Positions 24,821 to 33,970 of a stretch of 64,000 nucleotides of DNA are shown here, piece by piece. Source of the stretch: JAIEOG01 sp964611895 (GTDB lineage Bacteria > Bdellovibrionota > FAC87 > UBA2466); contig CAZTDN010000014.1 of NCBI GenBank assembly GCA_964611895.1, forward strand, positions 11,562 to 75,561. The letters are read 5' to 3'. The notes under the pieces are model-generated. The model was given only the letters and a program-made list of their open reading frames with translations. It had not been told where the DNA came from and did not search any database. A program made the position numbers and the translations under genes. Position 1 is the stretch's first letter. The number at the start of each line of letters is the position of its first letter.

Positions 24821-26257
24821 TTAAAAGGTGTACGCCCCTTCAAGCATAAAACCCGAATAAGCGGGTACCATGCGGCATATTCCGCCAGAACACTGCGGGC
24901 CCCCAGAGGTATTGCCGACAAAAAGACGAGATGAAAACGCATCCACCTTAACCACGGCACCAGCATTGGCGAAATACTGCCCAACCGCTACCGGGTTGGA
25001 CGGAACATACTCTAACCCCAGATTCACCCCCCAATGCGCGGAAAAAGTATAGGCAAGATCCAAGAAGTTTCGGTCGTCCAGCACCGTGAAAGAACTAAGG
25101 TTGTTGAAACCATGAAGTTTTCGGTAACCGAGCTCCAAAAACTGCCCTCCGAGCGTCGGAACTTTGGCTTTGATATCTCCATGCAAAAGATCGGAATACT
25201 GCAAGAGCCAGCGGTACCCTAAGCGCCCTTCCCATGAGGTCTCTCCCGTTCGCCACTTTGCACTGGCAACCGCGTGGCGCAGACTTGCCTTAACCACACG
25301 ATCTTCTCCCCAGAGCAACGAAGCGCGCATTTGATTGTATAGACCGAACTTTCGCTCTGCCCAAAAGCGGGCGGCGGTGACGTCAGAAAAATTCAGACTA
25401 GTAACAATGTCTTCTTCAAGGGTGGGGGGACGGCGAAAATCGTAGCTATAGTTCCGATAATCTTTGAACTCGACTTTGAATTTCCATTCCCCTGGGGCAT
25501 ATATCAACGACCCATAGGAACCCCATGCAATGGACCCTCTCGCTGTACCACTCAGGAGTGGCTCAGGTGACATCCCATTCGTCTCCAAATAAATATCCCA
25601 GCCGGGAGCGAACCCTGTGGCATTCACACTCAAGCCCAGCGTATGCCATCGCTTGTCGGGGGTCAGGCCCTGAGGTTGATTGATAGTCAAAAGATAATGC
25701 GCACCCATTTGGGTCGCCTGACTTTTGAACTTTGCTTCGGCGCCGGCAAGCCAAATGTTCCTTTGAAAAAGCGGACTTTGAAAAGGAATGAGCGCGACAG
25801 GAGACTGCAAGGCCCTCGCCCGCCCCCCAAAGACTCTAAAATCCCCTCCGTGAGGTTGAAAGCGGGCCGCAGCACCTTCGACGGTGTAGTCTATTCCCAG
25901 GACCTCATCCCGAAAGAGCGCGAGCGCAATACCTCGCCCTAATTCCTGATGACTGTCTCCGGCCACGATCTGCCACTGATCGTTTTCAAAACTGACATAT
26001 TTTTTTTCGAGAAAAACGGGAATATCCGCTCCATCGGTTGCTGCAATCGCAAACCGATTGGAAAGCACCACAGAACCGCTAAAAGCACCTGATTCCGCCC
26101 GCAAAGTGGTTTCCGTCCTCAACAGACGAGGGCTGATCGTTTCATCTTCAAAACTTGGAGTACTCGAAAACAAGGAGCGGGTCGTCCCACTCAGAACCTC
26201 TCCGTGGGCCGACACTGCAATTAAAGAAACCCAAACAGCGAGCCCAAAAAACCGCAT
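24821..26257 (-). CDS. DUF6029-like outer-membrane protein
   Basis: Exported protein of 478 aa with a signal peptide (MRFFGLAVWVSLIAVSAHG). The body is a long run of amphipathic strands with aromatic girdles, ending YTF, as in barrels. The pattern VSFENDQWQIVAGDSHQELG and GIALALFRDE then YTVEGAAARFQP resembles the DUF6029 family, which is thought to sit in the outer membrane. It follows tlpA by 3 bp, so it is co-transcribed with two thiol-redox genes. A link to disulfide chemistry is inferred from the operon only. Confidence 0.75.
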   Translation of the reverse strand: MRFFGLAVWVSLIAVSAHGEVLSGTTRSLFSSTPSFEDETISPRLLRTETTLRAESGAFSGSVVLSNRFAIAATDGADIPVFLEKKYVSFENDQWQIVAGDSHQELGRGIALALFRDEVLGIDYTVEGAAARFQPHGGDFRVFGGRARALQSPVALIPFQSPLFQRNIWLAGAEAKFKSQATQMGAHYLLTINQPQGLTPDKRWHTLGLSVNATGFAPGWDIYLETNGMSPEPLLSGTARGSIAWGSYGSLIYAPGEWKFKVEFKDYRNYSYDFRRPPTLEEDIVTSLNFSDVTAARFWAERKFGLYNQMRASLLWGEDRVVKASLRHAVASAKWRTGETSWEGRLGYRWLLQYSDLLHGDIKAKVPTLGGQFLELGYRKLHGFNNLSSFTVLDDRNFLDLAYTFSAHWGVNLGLEYVPSNPVAVGQYFANAGAVVKVDAFSSRLFVGNTSGGPQCSGGICRMVPAYSGFMLEGAYTF

Positions 26258-26260
26258 GGA

Positions 26261-26752
26261 TTACTTTCCAGCTTTCGGATTGAGGCGTGCGGTCACCTCT
26301 CGAATTTTGTCGAACATGGAATCATGGTACCCGTTGAACTCTTGTTCGATAAGCTTATCCGAGCTAATGAGGACCGAGAAAGGCAGGGTTTGGCCCTTTT
26401 GATATTTACCAAAAATATCCTGGCTAGGATCCATCAGAACCGGAAATTCCAATCCAAGCTGGCGAATCGTCGCGGGCACCTCACTTCGATTTTCACGGTC
26501 TACATTGACCGTAAGGACATCGAGGGGAATCGTGGGATCTTTGGCCAGTTTTTCCTTTACGGTGGCTAGCTCCTGAAGACAAGGAACACACCATGTTGCC
26601 CAAAACGAAACTAAGAGCACGCGACCCGGCTTGAGACGCGCCTCCAACGAAGTTTTTTCCCCTGACAAAAGTTCCCCGCGAAAAGAAGGGGCGCTCTTTG
26701 CGGCAGAGGCTGGGAGAGACAAAAGCAAAAAAAGCACGGCGAAAGTTTTCAT
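26261..26752 (-). CDS. TlpA-type thiol-disulfide oxidoreductase
   Basis: Periplasmic thioredoxin-like protein of 163 aa. The signal peptide is residues 1-18, and the active site is FWATWCVPCLQEL with C55 and C58. The TlpA/ResA-like insert and LMDPSQDIFGKYQ plus the cis-proline region TLPFSVLIS fit. It probably reduces disulfides in exported proteins or apocytochromes. Its start overlaps the preceding tandem-thioredoxin gene stop as ATGA, so the two are translationally coupled. Confidence 0.9.
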   Translation of the reverse strand: MKTFAVLFLLLSLPASAAKSAPSFRGELLSGEKTSLEARLKPGRVLLVSFWATWCVPCLQELATVKEKLAKDPTIPLDVLTVNVDRENRSEVPATIRQLGLEFPVLMDPSQDIFGKYQKGQTLPFSVLISSDKLIEQEFNGYHDSMFDKIREVTARLNPKAGK

Positions 26753-27651
26753 TGAATGGCCTCCACGGCGGCAGAAACGATTTCAGTTGGCACAAAGGTG
26801 GTCGGCCCAGCGCGAAAGACACGCAAAACCTCGCCACCGTCATTCAAAACTACAGCGGCTGGAAGGGTAAAACTCCCTCCAATCCACTTGCGAAAATGCG
26901 TCCAACGCCAGGGATCAGGCTCGGTCGTTCCCTTGAGGTGAACTGCTTCCCGGTATTCGTCCGCTACCTGTTGGGTAGGAGGCACCGAGGGGTTGGCAGA
27001 TGTGGTGACGTAAAGCTTGGTGCGCACAAAGGCCGACACGCTGGGTTTGAGTGCATCCAGCTCGGCCTGAATCGCCGGCATGGCGGTTTTGCACTCGGAA
27101 CACCAGGGCGCACCAAAAAGCGCAAGCGTGATGTCCTTCCCTTGAGGAAAGGCATCGCGCACAGTTTGGGCTATTTCAAAAGGGACAAAGCTGGTATCTC
27201 CAGCCCGAAATACTTTGAGGACATTGCCATCCAAATCGACGATCGCGGCGGCCGGCAAGTCCAGATTGCCGCCAATCCACTTCTTGAATGTTTTCCATTG
27301 CCACTCATCAGGGACTGCCTTGGCTCGTAGTCCTAGCTGCACCAAAAACTGATCTGCTGCTTCTTGGGTAGGGGGGACTGCGCGATTGGCTGCTGTGGGG
27401 ACATAGAGGACCGTATCGAGAGCCGACTGTTGTTTTTCTGAGAGTAGCCCGAGTCCTAGCTGCACTTCCGGAAGCAAACTCTGAGAGTCCGCAGACCAAG
27501 GAGCTCCAAACAAGGCTAAAGTGAGTTTTTTAGGTTCTTTGGAGGGGGCGGGGATCTGGTACGGGGTGCGGCTTCCGAGCGGGTACCTGCCACAGGACAA
27601 GACCACTAACCCCAGCAAAACAAGCGCATTCCATACCCACCGCAATCCCAT
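26749..27651 (-). CDS. Lipoprotein with two thioredoxin-like domains, the first lacking CxxC
   Basis: A lipoprotein signal ends LVVLSC (C20). The two halves (about 43-165 and 175-300) are clear internal duplicates: LALFGAPW, VPPTQ, KKWIGG or RKWIGG, LPAA, KVFRAG or RVFRAG, and FVPFEI or FVPTEI recur. The second half keeps WCSEC (C183, C186), but the first has WSADS and so has lost both redox cysteines. It probably works in the periplasm, with the first half as a binding module. It is first in the operon with tlpA (ATGA overlap). Confidence 0.8.
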   Translation of the reverse strand: MGLRWVWNALVLLGLVVLSCGRYPLGSRTPYQIPAPSKEPKKLTLALFGAPWSADSQSLLPEVQLGLGLLSEKQQSALDTVLYVPTAANRAVPPTQEAADQFLVQLGLRAKAVPDEWQWKTFKKWIGGNLDLPAAAIVDLDGNVLKVFRAGDTSFVPFEIAQTVRDAFPQGKDITLALFGAPWCSECKTAMPAIQAELDALKPSVSAFVRTKLYVTTSANPSVPPTQQVADEYREAVHLKGTTEPDPWRWTHFRKWIGGSFTLPAAVVLNDGGEVLRVFRAGPTTFVPTEIVSAAVEAIQ

Positions 27652-27725
27652 GCGGACATCTTAAACCAATATACAAAACCGGCGAAGTGCCGCCTCAGAC
27701 AGGCATTAACAGGTGTTTAGGGCGA

Positions 27726-29807
27726 TTACTGGTAGTAGTCGAGTTTGTGCATGACTTTGTCGTAGTACTCGTCGCCGGGACGCACGTAGTTTTTTGCGCG
27801 GTTCCAGTATTGTTTGGCCTCTTCAATTCGGTTCATGCTCTCCAGCACGTACCCGTGGGTGTAGGCTTCTTTCGCGAGTCGATTGAGGTTCTTCTTGGCT
27901 TTAAGGACACATTCCTTTGCCTCTTCGTAGGAACTGTCTTTCTTGAGCATCTCTTCGCAGAGGTTGCGACTTTCGTTATAGTCTCCCTCAGCAAATTTTT
28001 CCTTCGCACTGATGAGGAAGGGTTCAAACTCTTCCTTCTGAAGTATCTTTGCTTGATCGATAATTTGTTTAGCTTGGCTCAAATACTGAGTATCGCCTTT
28101 AATCTCAATCAGGCGCGCCTGCTCGGCTCCGTTGATGGCCTCTTGATACTGTTTTTGTTGGAGAGCCGCGATCGCTTTTTGAAAAAGCTCCACAACGACT
28201 TTCTTCTTCTCTGTCTCAGGATCTACTTCAGGAGGCAAATCGTCCATATTTCGCACTTTGGCGTCTGCCGCCCGCAATCCTTTCGCCGCGATCGGGTTGG
28301 TGGGATCGATGACCACCGCGGAGTTGAAAGCCTCACCAGCTTTTTCGAAGTCCCCTTCCTTAAGGTACTCAATCCCATCCTGCAGATACATGGCCAAATC
28401 CTGCTTCTCGTCGTTCTTAGCTTTTTCCGCAGCCTCGACCATTTGTTTTTCTTTCAGTTTCTTGGCGTAGCGATCAAAGAGCTCTCGAGATTTCTTGTAG
28501 AAAGGTAGGGTGTCGTGGATGCTCTTCATGTGGCTCACGGCAGAATCAAAATCCGAACTGTCTGCCGCTTTAAGAGCCGCATTGTAGTGCCCCTCTATCG
28601 CCCTTTGATCATCCGCACTTAACTCCGAAAACTCTTTGGGCATCATCGGCGGAACTTTTGAATCCGAAAGTGCAGCTGCATCAGATACGGGTTTGGCGAT
28701 CTCTTTTGACGACTCGCCGCCGGGAAGGATCAAGTAGACTAGGAGCAGTCCCACCACCAACCCAATCAGCAGCTGACGTCGGCGGCCAGGATCTTCAGTG
28801 AGCTTCTTGAACCGCTCCATTCCCCGCTTAGACATTCCCTGCAAGCGATCGGCGGCTCCACCGCCCCGAAGCGCTTGAAGCTCCTTGGGGTCCAAAGCTG
28901 CCATGGCAACGGATTCAGTTTGATCTGCCCGAGCGATATCAATCCCCACCACGTTAGTCGGCTGCTGGGACTGCATTCCAGGAATCAAAACGTCGTGGAC
29001 CAAAAATTTTATCTTAGTATCGCCAATCTGGATTTCATCAAAACTAGACAGAGGGTGCTCCAGAACACGCACACCGTTTACGAAAGTGCCATTGCGACTA
29101 TCCAAATCGACGAGACGATAGCCCATCCCCACCCGAGCTATTTTGCAGTGCACGCGCGACAGCCGCTCATCATCAAGATAAATATCGGCCTTCTTGCTCC
29201 TCCCGAAAGTGATTTCGTACGCTTCCAGAGAGAGCTCTTCGCCTTTTTTGGGCCCTTCCACGAACATCAGCTTTGCGACAACAGCCTTGTTTTCAACATC
29301 CGTGTCTGCCAGCGCAAGCGAGCCGCTCATTTGCGAAGCGTCTTTTTGAGGGCTCACCGATGCAAAAATATCCCGGACAGCGCTGCCTTCTGAAGCGTTA
29401 ACACCATCGGCAAACACAGCAAACGGCTCTCTCGCTTCCTCCTCCGACACCACGCCTACACCTTCAGGCGCGTCCGAGGGGGCTGCCATTTCCTCTGCTG
29501 GGCTCACTGCTGCGACTTCTCCATAAACCACCAGAACAGAGTACGGTCCGATGGTGAGTTCATCTCCATCGGAGATCTCACCGGTTTCTTTTGGTTTGCC
29601 ATTCAGCTTCACCTGACCTGGATGACTCATATTGGTAAAGTAAATGGCAATTTCATTGATTCTCAGCTCGACGTGACTACGACTGACTTTTTCATTTGGA
29701 AGAACTAGATCTGAAAATTCTGAACGGCCAATTCTAAACACACCTTCGCCAAAGCTTTTTGACTGGAGCTCATTACTATTTTCGAAGACCCGTAGTGTGA
29801 TCTTCAT
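27726..29807 (-). CDS. Double-FHA, transmembrane, TPR-like protein
   Basis: 693 aa. FHA1 is residues about 5-95 (RIGRSEFSDLVL, SRSHVEL). FHA2 is about 178-275 (ITFGRSKKADIYL, SRVHCKI, DLDSRNGTFVNG). A single transmembrane helix (about 346-361) follows, and the C-terminal 300 residues form helical TPR-like repeats (EYLKEGDFEKAGEAFNSAVV). FHA domains read phosphothreonine, so the cytoplasmic N-terminus probably docks a phosphorylated partner while the TPR part faces the periplasm. It is last in a six-gene chain; its start overlaps the previous stop by 4 bp. The paralogues share this layout. Confidence 0.85.
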   Translation of the reverse strand: MKITLRVFENSNELQSKSFGEGVFRIGRSEFSDLVLPNEKVSRSHVELRINEIAIYFTNMSHPGQVKLNGKPKETGEISDGDELTIGPYSVLVVYGEVAAVSPAEEMAAPSDAPEGVGVVSEEEAREPFAVFADGVNASEGSAVRDIFASVSPQKDASQMSGSLALADTDVENKAVVAKLMFVEGPKKGEELSLEAYEITFGRSKKADIYLDDERLSRVHCKIARVGMGYRLVDLDSRNGTFVNGVRVLEHPLSSFDEIQIGDTKIKFLVHDVLIPGMQSQQPTNVVGIDIARADQTESVAMAALDPKELQALRGGGAADRLQGMSKRGMERFKKLTEDPGRRRQLLIGLVVGLLLVYLILPGGESSKEIAKPVSDAAALSDSKVPPMMPKEFSELSADDQRAIEGHYNAALKAADSSDFDSAVSHMKSIHDTLPFYKKSRELFDRYAKKLKEKQMVEAAEKAKNDEKQDLAMYLQDGIEYLKEGDFEKAGEAFNSAVVIDPTNPIAAKGLRAADAKVRNMDDLPPEVDPETEKKKVVVELFQKAIAALQQKQYQEAINGAEQARLIEIKGDTQYLSQAKQIIDQAKILQKEEFEPFLISAKEKFAEGDYNESRNLCEEMLKKDSSYEEAKECVLKAKKNLNRLAKEAYTHGYVLESMNRIEEAKQYWNRAKNYVRPGDEYYDKVMHKLDYYQ

Positions 29808-30811
29808 GGGAAAAGCTCCGCGGCCTGAAGCCGCAACTCGGACTGCTTAATGTAACGTCCAGCTTCTTTTACAATGGCTTCGTTCGGACGGTGCGCCATC
29901 AACGAGATGGCCTCATTAAAATGGTGTATCGCCCGGGCGTACTGAAGGGACTCGTAATACTGTATGCCCATCGCCATATGGTTTTTTGCTTCAATTTCGG
30001 CTTCGTATACGGCACGCCGCAAATAGCGCTCCGCCAGCAAGTGGCCGCCATAGACTGACAAAGCCGTTTGAAAAGCTTCGATAGCGCGATGGTAGTTCTT
30101 GGCAAGGTACTCCCGCTGACCTCTACGGAAGAACTGCTCGGATTCCCTCAGTGAGGAATTCGACCAATCTAGTTGCGCCATTTCCTGTTCTACCTTCTTG
30201 AGCAGTGGATCTTCCATGCCCAATGGCACTATCGATTTCGTCCCTAGCTCTAAAGTCGGTTTCTCGGCAGTTTTGAAGTCCCGAGCCAACCCCGCGCCAG
30301 AGGTAGGAGACTCAACATCGCCCGCGGGTTTGGCGCTTTTTTCAGGTTCGCCGCCCATCATGAGCACCGCACCCAGAACAACAAGAACTCCCACATAAAT
30401 CAGCACGCGTTTGTTTACGGGCGCTTTCTTGGCGGCTTGAATAGGCAGCTCTGAAGGTAAGTTCCCCTCGGGCGGAGACTCCAGCACCTGTCCCGCTTGA
30501 AATCGAAAGACAAAGGTCCCGATCTGAACAATATCTCCCGACTCGAGCCAGCTCTCTTTAAGCAGCTCACCATTTACATAAAGGCCGTTTTTACTTTTAT
30601 TGTCTCGGATAAACCAAGCTCCCTCGCTTTGGACCAAAAGAGCGTGCACTCGCGATACGCCTTCTGCTTCAATAACCAGGTCGCATTCTGGGTTTCGTCC
30701 CAAAGTCAGACGGGTGGCGTTGAGCTCAAAGATGCGGCCGTTCTGGCCACCGCTCATTTGCTCCAGATGCGCCCCCTTTGGCGCATTCAAATTGAGTAGT
30801 TGGATACTCAC
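29804..30811 (-). CDS. FHA, transmembrane, TPR-like protein (short)
   Basis: 335 aa. The FHA domain is at about 25-105 (LTLGRNPECDLVI, SRVHALL, DNKSKNGLYVNG). A transmembrane segment lies at about 134-151 (RVLIYVGVLVVLGAVLMM), then a linker and TPR-like helices (YLAKNYHRAIEAFQTAL, YYESLQYARAIHHFNEAI). The FHA fold has the usual Arg and Ser-Arg-His phosphopeptide residues. It is coupled to its neighbours by ATGA overlaps at both ends. It is a paralogue of the genes on each side, so duplication within the operon is likely. Confidence 0.85.
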   Translation of the reverse strand: MSIQLLNLNAPKGAHLEQMSGGQNGRIFELNATRLTLGRNPECDLVIEAEGVSRVHALLVQSEGAWFIRDNKSKNGLYVNGELLKESWLESGDIVQIGTFVFRFQAGQVLESPPEGNLPSELPIQAAKKAPVNKRVLIYVGVLVVLGAVLMMGGEPEKSAKPAGDVESPTSGAGLARDFKTAEKPTLELGTKSIVPLGMEDPLLKKVEQEMAQLDWSNSSLRESEQFFRRGQREYLAKNYHRAIEAFQTALSVYGGHLLAERYLRRAVYEAEIEAKNHMAMGIQYYESLQYARAIHHFNEAISLMAHRPNEAIVKEAGRYIKQSELRLQAAELFP

Positions 30812-32061
30812 GGCCGTCTTTTCCCCGCCATTCCATCAAGCGATTTTGCCAAGCACTCTCGTGCTGGGGCGTACGCCGGATCGGTTCTTAACATTTCTTC
30901 ACACAGAGCGGCGCTCGCCTTGTAGTTGCGTTCGGACAACTTCTGCAGAGCGGACTCCAAAAAAGGCTGAAAATCTTCTTTCTGTTTCTGTTTAGCGCGA
31001 TCGATAATCTGTTTGGCCTCGTTGAGATACTCTGTCTGGCCCCTGATTTCTATTTTTCGTGCTGCTTCGGCCTTGTCGATTGCTTCTTGAAAACTACGAC
31101 GGCCATAGGCGTCCACAGCGGCCTTTAGCAGATCGGAAACACGCAAACGACTCTTGGCTTCAGTATGCGCTCTTGGCTCTTCTTTTACCGTGGCCGGTTT
31201 AGCATCTGCTTTGGCCTCAGCCTTAGGTTCCACCTTTTCCAAGGGCTCTGCTTTCGCCCCCGCGGCACGCAGGCCATTGCGGGCCTCTTTGTTATTGGGA
31301 TCCAAAACCAACGCAAAACGGAATGCGATGGCGGCACTTTCCTTGTCCCCTTCCTTTAGATACGCGCGCCCTTCGCTCAAATACACTTTGAGATCTCGAA
31401 TATCGCTCTTGGGTTTAGAGGCCGGCGGCTCTTGTTTGGCATCAATGACTGGCGGTGGCGCAGTCTCTATCGGGGCGACTTTGCGTAAAGGTTGGCTCAC
31501 CACTTCTCCTGGGCGACTTTGATGCCCCGACGCTTTCCACCAAACCGCCGCTCCGACAATCAAGCCAACCACCAGGCCCATTAACCAGGAATGGCGGTCC
31601 AACGCTTTAACGATGCTCTTTAGAAGCAGAGTGACATCCGTACTTGTAGCAGACGGCGGAACTTTCTGTGCTGGTGGAGGCGCCTCCAGATTAAAACTGG
31701 GAGTGGTTTTCTCAGGTGGATTGGGGATCTCGGCGGCCTCGAATTTGAAAGTAAAATCACCGACGCTGAGGGTGTCGCCACTCTTTAAGACAGCTTCCGA
31801 AACCTTCTTGCCGTTAACACGAATGCCGTTCTTGCTATTGTTGTCTTGAAACAGCCACTCCCCATCAGAAGACCTCCGCAAGTACGCGTGACAGCGCGAA
31901 ACCGACTCACTTTTCATGATGATTTCGTTTTCTTCTGTCCTCCCGATGCTCAACACCGCGCGAGACAGCTCAAAAACACGCCCATCACCAGTTCCACCTA
32001 CTTGCGTTAAGTAGGACTGGTCGGGCCGCTTTATCGACTTAATTTTCTTCGCGGTACTCAT
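30808..32061 (-). CDS. FHA, transmembrane, TPR-like protein (long)
   Basis: 417 aa. The FHA domain is at about 27-108 (LSIGRTEENEIIM, SRCHAYL, DNNSKNGIRVNG). A transmembrane helix lies at about 159-175 (WLMGLVVGLIVGAAVWW), followed by a Lys/Ala/Pro-rich linker and C-terminal helices. The last part (FQEAIDKAEAARKIEIRGQ, QPFLESALQKLSERNYKAS) is closely similar to the end of the double-FHA protein. The shared C-terminal block marks them as recent paralogues. Start and stop overlap the neighbours as ATGA. Confidence 0.85.
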   Translation of the reverse strand: MSTAKKIKSIKRPDQSYLTQVGGTGDGRVFELSRAVLSIGRTEENEIIMKSESVSRCHAYLRRSSDGEWLFQDNNSKNGIRVNGKKVSEAVLKSGDTLSVGDFTFKFEAAEIPNPPEKTTPSFNLEAPPPAQKVPPSATSTDVTLLLKSIVKALDRHSWLMGLVVGLIVGAAVWWKASGHQSRPGEVVSQPLRKVAPIETAPPPVIDAKQEPPASKPKSDIRDLKVYLSEGRAYLKEGDKESAAIAFRFALVLDPNNKEARNGLRAAGAKAEPLEKVEPKAEAKADAKPATVKEEPRAHTEAKSRLRVSDLLKAAVDAYGRRSFQEAIDKAEAARKIEIRGQTEYLNEAKQIIDRAKQKQKEDFQPFLESALQKLSERNYKASAALCEEMLRTDPAYAPARECLAKSLDGMAGKRRP

Positions 32062-33617
32062 GCCATTTTCACCGTAACCAGAACAAACCGTATCTCCCCA
32101 TTAGCGTTTTTGTGTCCAACCCCCACAACTGTTCGCGAGATTCCGTTGATGTCGAGTTGAGCGCTCTGAACCTCTCCCAACGACCGAATGACGCTTTCGG
32201 TAAGGTCGATAACCGTTCCGGCAAAAGACTGATCCCGGCACGCATCGCTGACGTTTTGCCCCTGCGCGTACTGATTGCGCATTCCAATAAGGTCCTCGAG
32301 AATTTTTCCGACGAATTTCACTTTTTTGTCGATGTCCAACAAGAGAATGCCATCCGAACTTCCTCGCTCAAACTCCGCTACGGTACGGATGTAAACCGCA
32401 TCTTCCTCTCCACCATCTTCTTCCGAAACGACCGGTTGGGTAATAGCGCCGCCCTTTGCCCGACTAACTGAAAAATTCATCACTGTTGCCAGGTTCTGAA
32501 GCTCGGGGAACTTTACATCGGTGGAAATCATGCCTCCCTCCCCCTTTAGCGCCGAATCCAGCTGCTCTTGTAGCTGGGTGATGGGGTAGGTAAACATTTT
32601 AAATACGAGAAAAAACGCTGCCAAAGACATCAATACCGAGAACAGCGCTGCTTCCACGAGAGGCTGAAATGTGGAAGTAATTCCCGTGTTCAACTGAAAA
32701 ACGCCCAACACGACTACCTGAAGAGTGCGTTCTCCCTGCTCTTGCGAAAAGAGATACACTGGCTGTGCCACAACATAGACGTCACTCGTTTTTTCGATAG
32801 AGACTTGCTCCGTCTTGCCTTCGGCTACTTTTTTCAGCGCAAGCTGGGAGTAAACATCGGTCACCGTTTTGTTGAAATATTTGGCCGGAGCGAGAATGCC
32901 GTTCGTTTTTGGATCAATGACATAAGCGCTGAGGATGCCCTTTTCGGCTTCCATGTTTTCTACCGTTAGCCTCGTAAAATCGCTCGACTTGTTCAATATG
33001 CGGTAGTTCTCCCGCACTGCCTGGGCCAAAATAGAGTGCGCTCGCGCTAGTGCCTCCTGACGCGTAATTTGGCGACCCCACCGGATGATAGGAATCACGG
33101 ACAACAAGGTCGATAAAACCAATGCTCCCGTCAGAATCGACGCCAAGACCCAACGCCAATCAAAACGTGTGATCAGGCCGTAGAAAGGCACCAATACTTT
33201 CTTGTCCACGAGTACGAGCAGCTTTGCCTGAGGAGTTTGAGCTTCCGATGGAACTGAATCTTCAGGAGCAGCTGCGAGCGCTGCGTTGCCGTCAAATCCT
33301 GCAACCCGCCCCCCACGCCTCGAAGCTCCTGAGCGAGAGGGTAACACCCGCAAGCAAAACCCCGCGATCTCAACATCCTCACCGGTTTCGATGAGTTGTT
33401 TCTTGACCATGACACCTTGGATGAAAACTCCGTTAGCAGAACCCAGATCAATAATGGCTGCACGACTGCCCTTGATTACCAGCGAAGCATGGCGCTTGGA
33501 AATCTTGGGCGACTTCAGACGGATCTCACACTCACTCGATCGTCCGATGGTATAGGTACCTTCCGTGAGCTCATTCTCGTATACGAGCTCGCCGTTATGA
33601 TGGACTTCGATCCTCAA
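32058..33617 (-). CDS. FHA-domain membrane sensor with extracytoplasmic loop and PAS-like end
   Basis: 519 aa. The N-terminal FHA domain (about 1-95) has YTIGRSSECEIRL and SKRHASL. Next come a first helix (WVLASILTGALVLSTLLSVI), an extracytoplasmic Cache-like region of about 150 residues, a second helix (AALFSVLMSLAAFFLVFKMF), a HAMP-like stretch, and a PAS-like domain (FERGSSDGILLLDIDKKV). It has no kinase or cyclase domain. The TTG at 33617 is chosen because it overlaps the DUF192 stop as TTGA; a longer ATG version would lie wholly in that gene. It is a likely input sensor of the FHA set. Confidence 0.8.
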   Translation of the reverse strand: MRIEVHHNGELVYENELTEGTYTIGRSSECEIRLKSPKISKRHASLVIKGSRAAIIDLGSANGVFIQGVMVKKQLIETGEDVEIAGFCLRVLPSRSGASRRGGRVAGFDGNAALAAAPEDSVPSEAQTPQAKLLVLVDKKVLVPFYGLITRFDWRWVLASILTGALVLSTLLSVIPIIRWGRQITRQEALARAHSILAQAVRENYRILNKSSDFTRLTVENMEAEKGILSAYVIDPKTNGILAPAKYFNKTVTDVYSQLALKKVAEGKTEQVSIEKTSDVYVVAQPVYLFSQEQGERTLQVVVLGVFQLNTGITSTFQPLVEAALFSVLMSLAAFFLVFKMFTYPITQLQEQLDSALKGEGGMISTDVKFPELQNLATVMNFSVSRAKGGAITQPVVSEEDGGEEDAVYIRTVAEFERGSSDGILLLDIDKKVKFVGKILEDLIGMRNQYAQGQNVSDACRDQSFAGTVIDLTESVIRSLGEVQSAQLDINGISRTVVGVGHKNANGEIRFVLVTVKMA

Positions 33618-33970
33618 CCCCAGACCCCGTTTCTTTCCAGTACCACGCCAGGAGCAATTCCCAGCTCGCGAGATCTCATGGCTCGCAGTTCGATCACATG
33701 CCGCGTCCGGCGCTTGGGCAATAGCAGACGCCAAGGCCGCACGTTCTCTTCAACCCCCACCACCGCTCCCTGGGCGTCGACCAAAACCACATCGATAGGA
33801 AATCGCATAAAAAAAGTGTGGATAGAATTGCACTTGGGAAAAAGCATTGCCTCGTTCGCAGAGAGCCCGGAACGCCCCATGAGCCCCATGAAACGCGAAA
33901 AAAAACTGCGCGCCACCCAACACTGAGGCACGAGAACTCTGTCCCGCATTTTGAGGGCAATCGTGCTCAT
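33614..33970 (-). CDS. DUF192 family protein
   Basis: 118-aa protein of the DUF192 family, small beta-fold proteins often near Tad pilus genes. Key segments: SFFSRFMGLMGRSGLSANEAM, FPKCNSIHTFFMRFPIDVVLVD and RHVIELRAM. This copy has no signal peptide and seems cytosolic. The start at 33970 is chosen since it overlaps the tadC stop as ATGA; a longer frame reads through tadC. It sits between tadC and the FHA sensor. Confidence 0.85.
   Translation of the reverse strand: MSTIALKMRDRVLVPQCWVARSFFSRFMGLMGRSGLSANEAMLFPKCNSIHTFFMRFPIDVVLVDAQGAVVGVEENVRPWRLLLPKRRTRHVIELRAMRSRELGIAPGVVLERNGVWG

Noticed and set aside
27687..28508. 273-aa plus-strand open frame with hydrophobic content
   Set aside because: It is the antisense of the TPR-coding region of the double-FHA gene; the leucine/phenylalanine-rich look reflects the complement of Lys/Glu codons.
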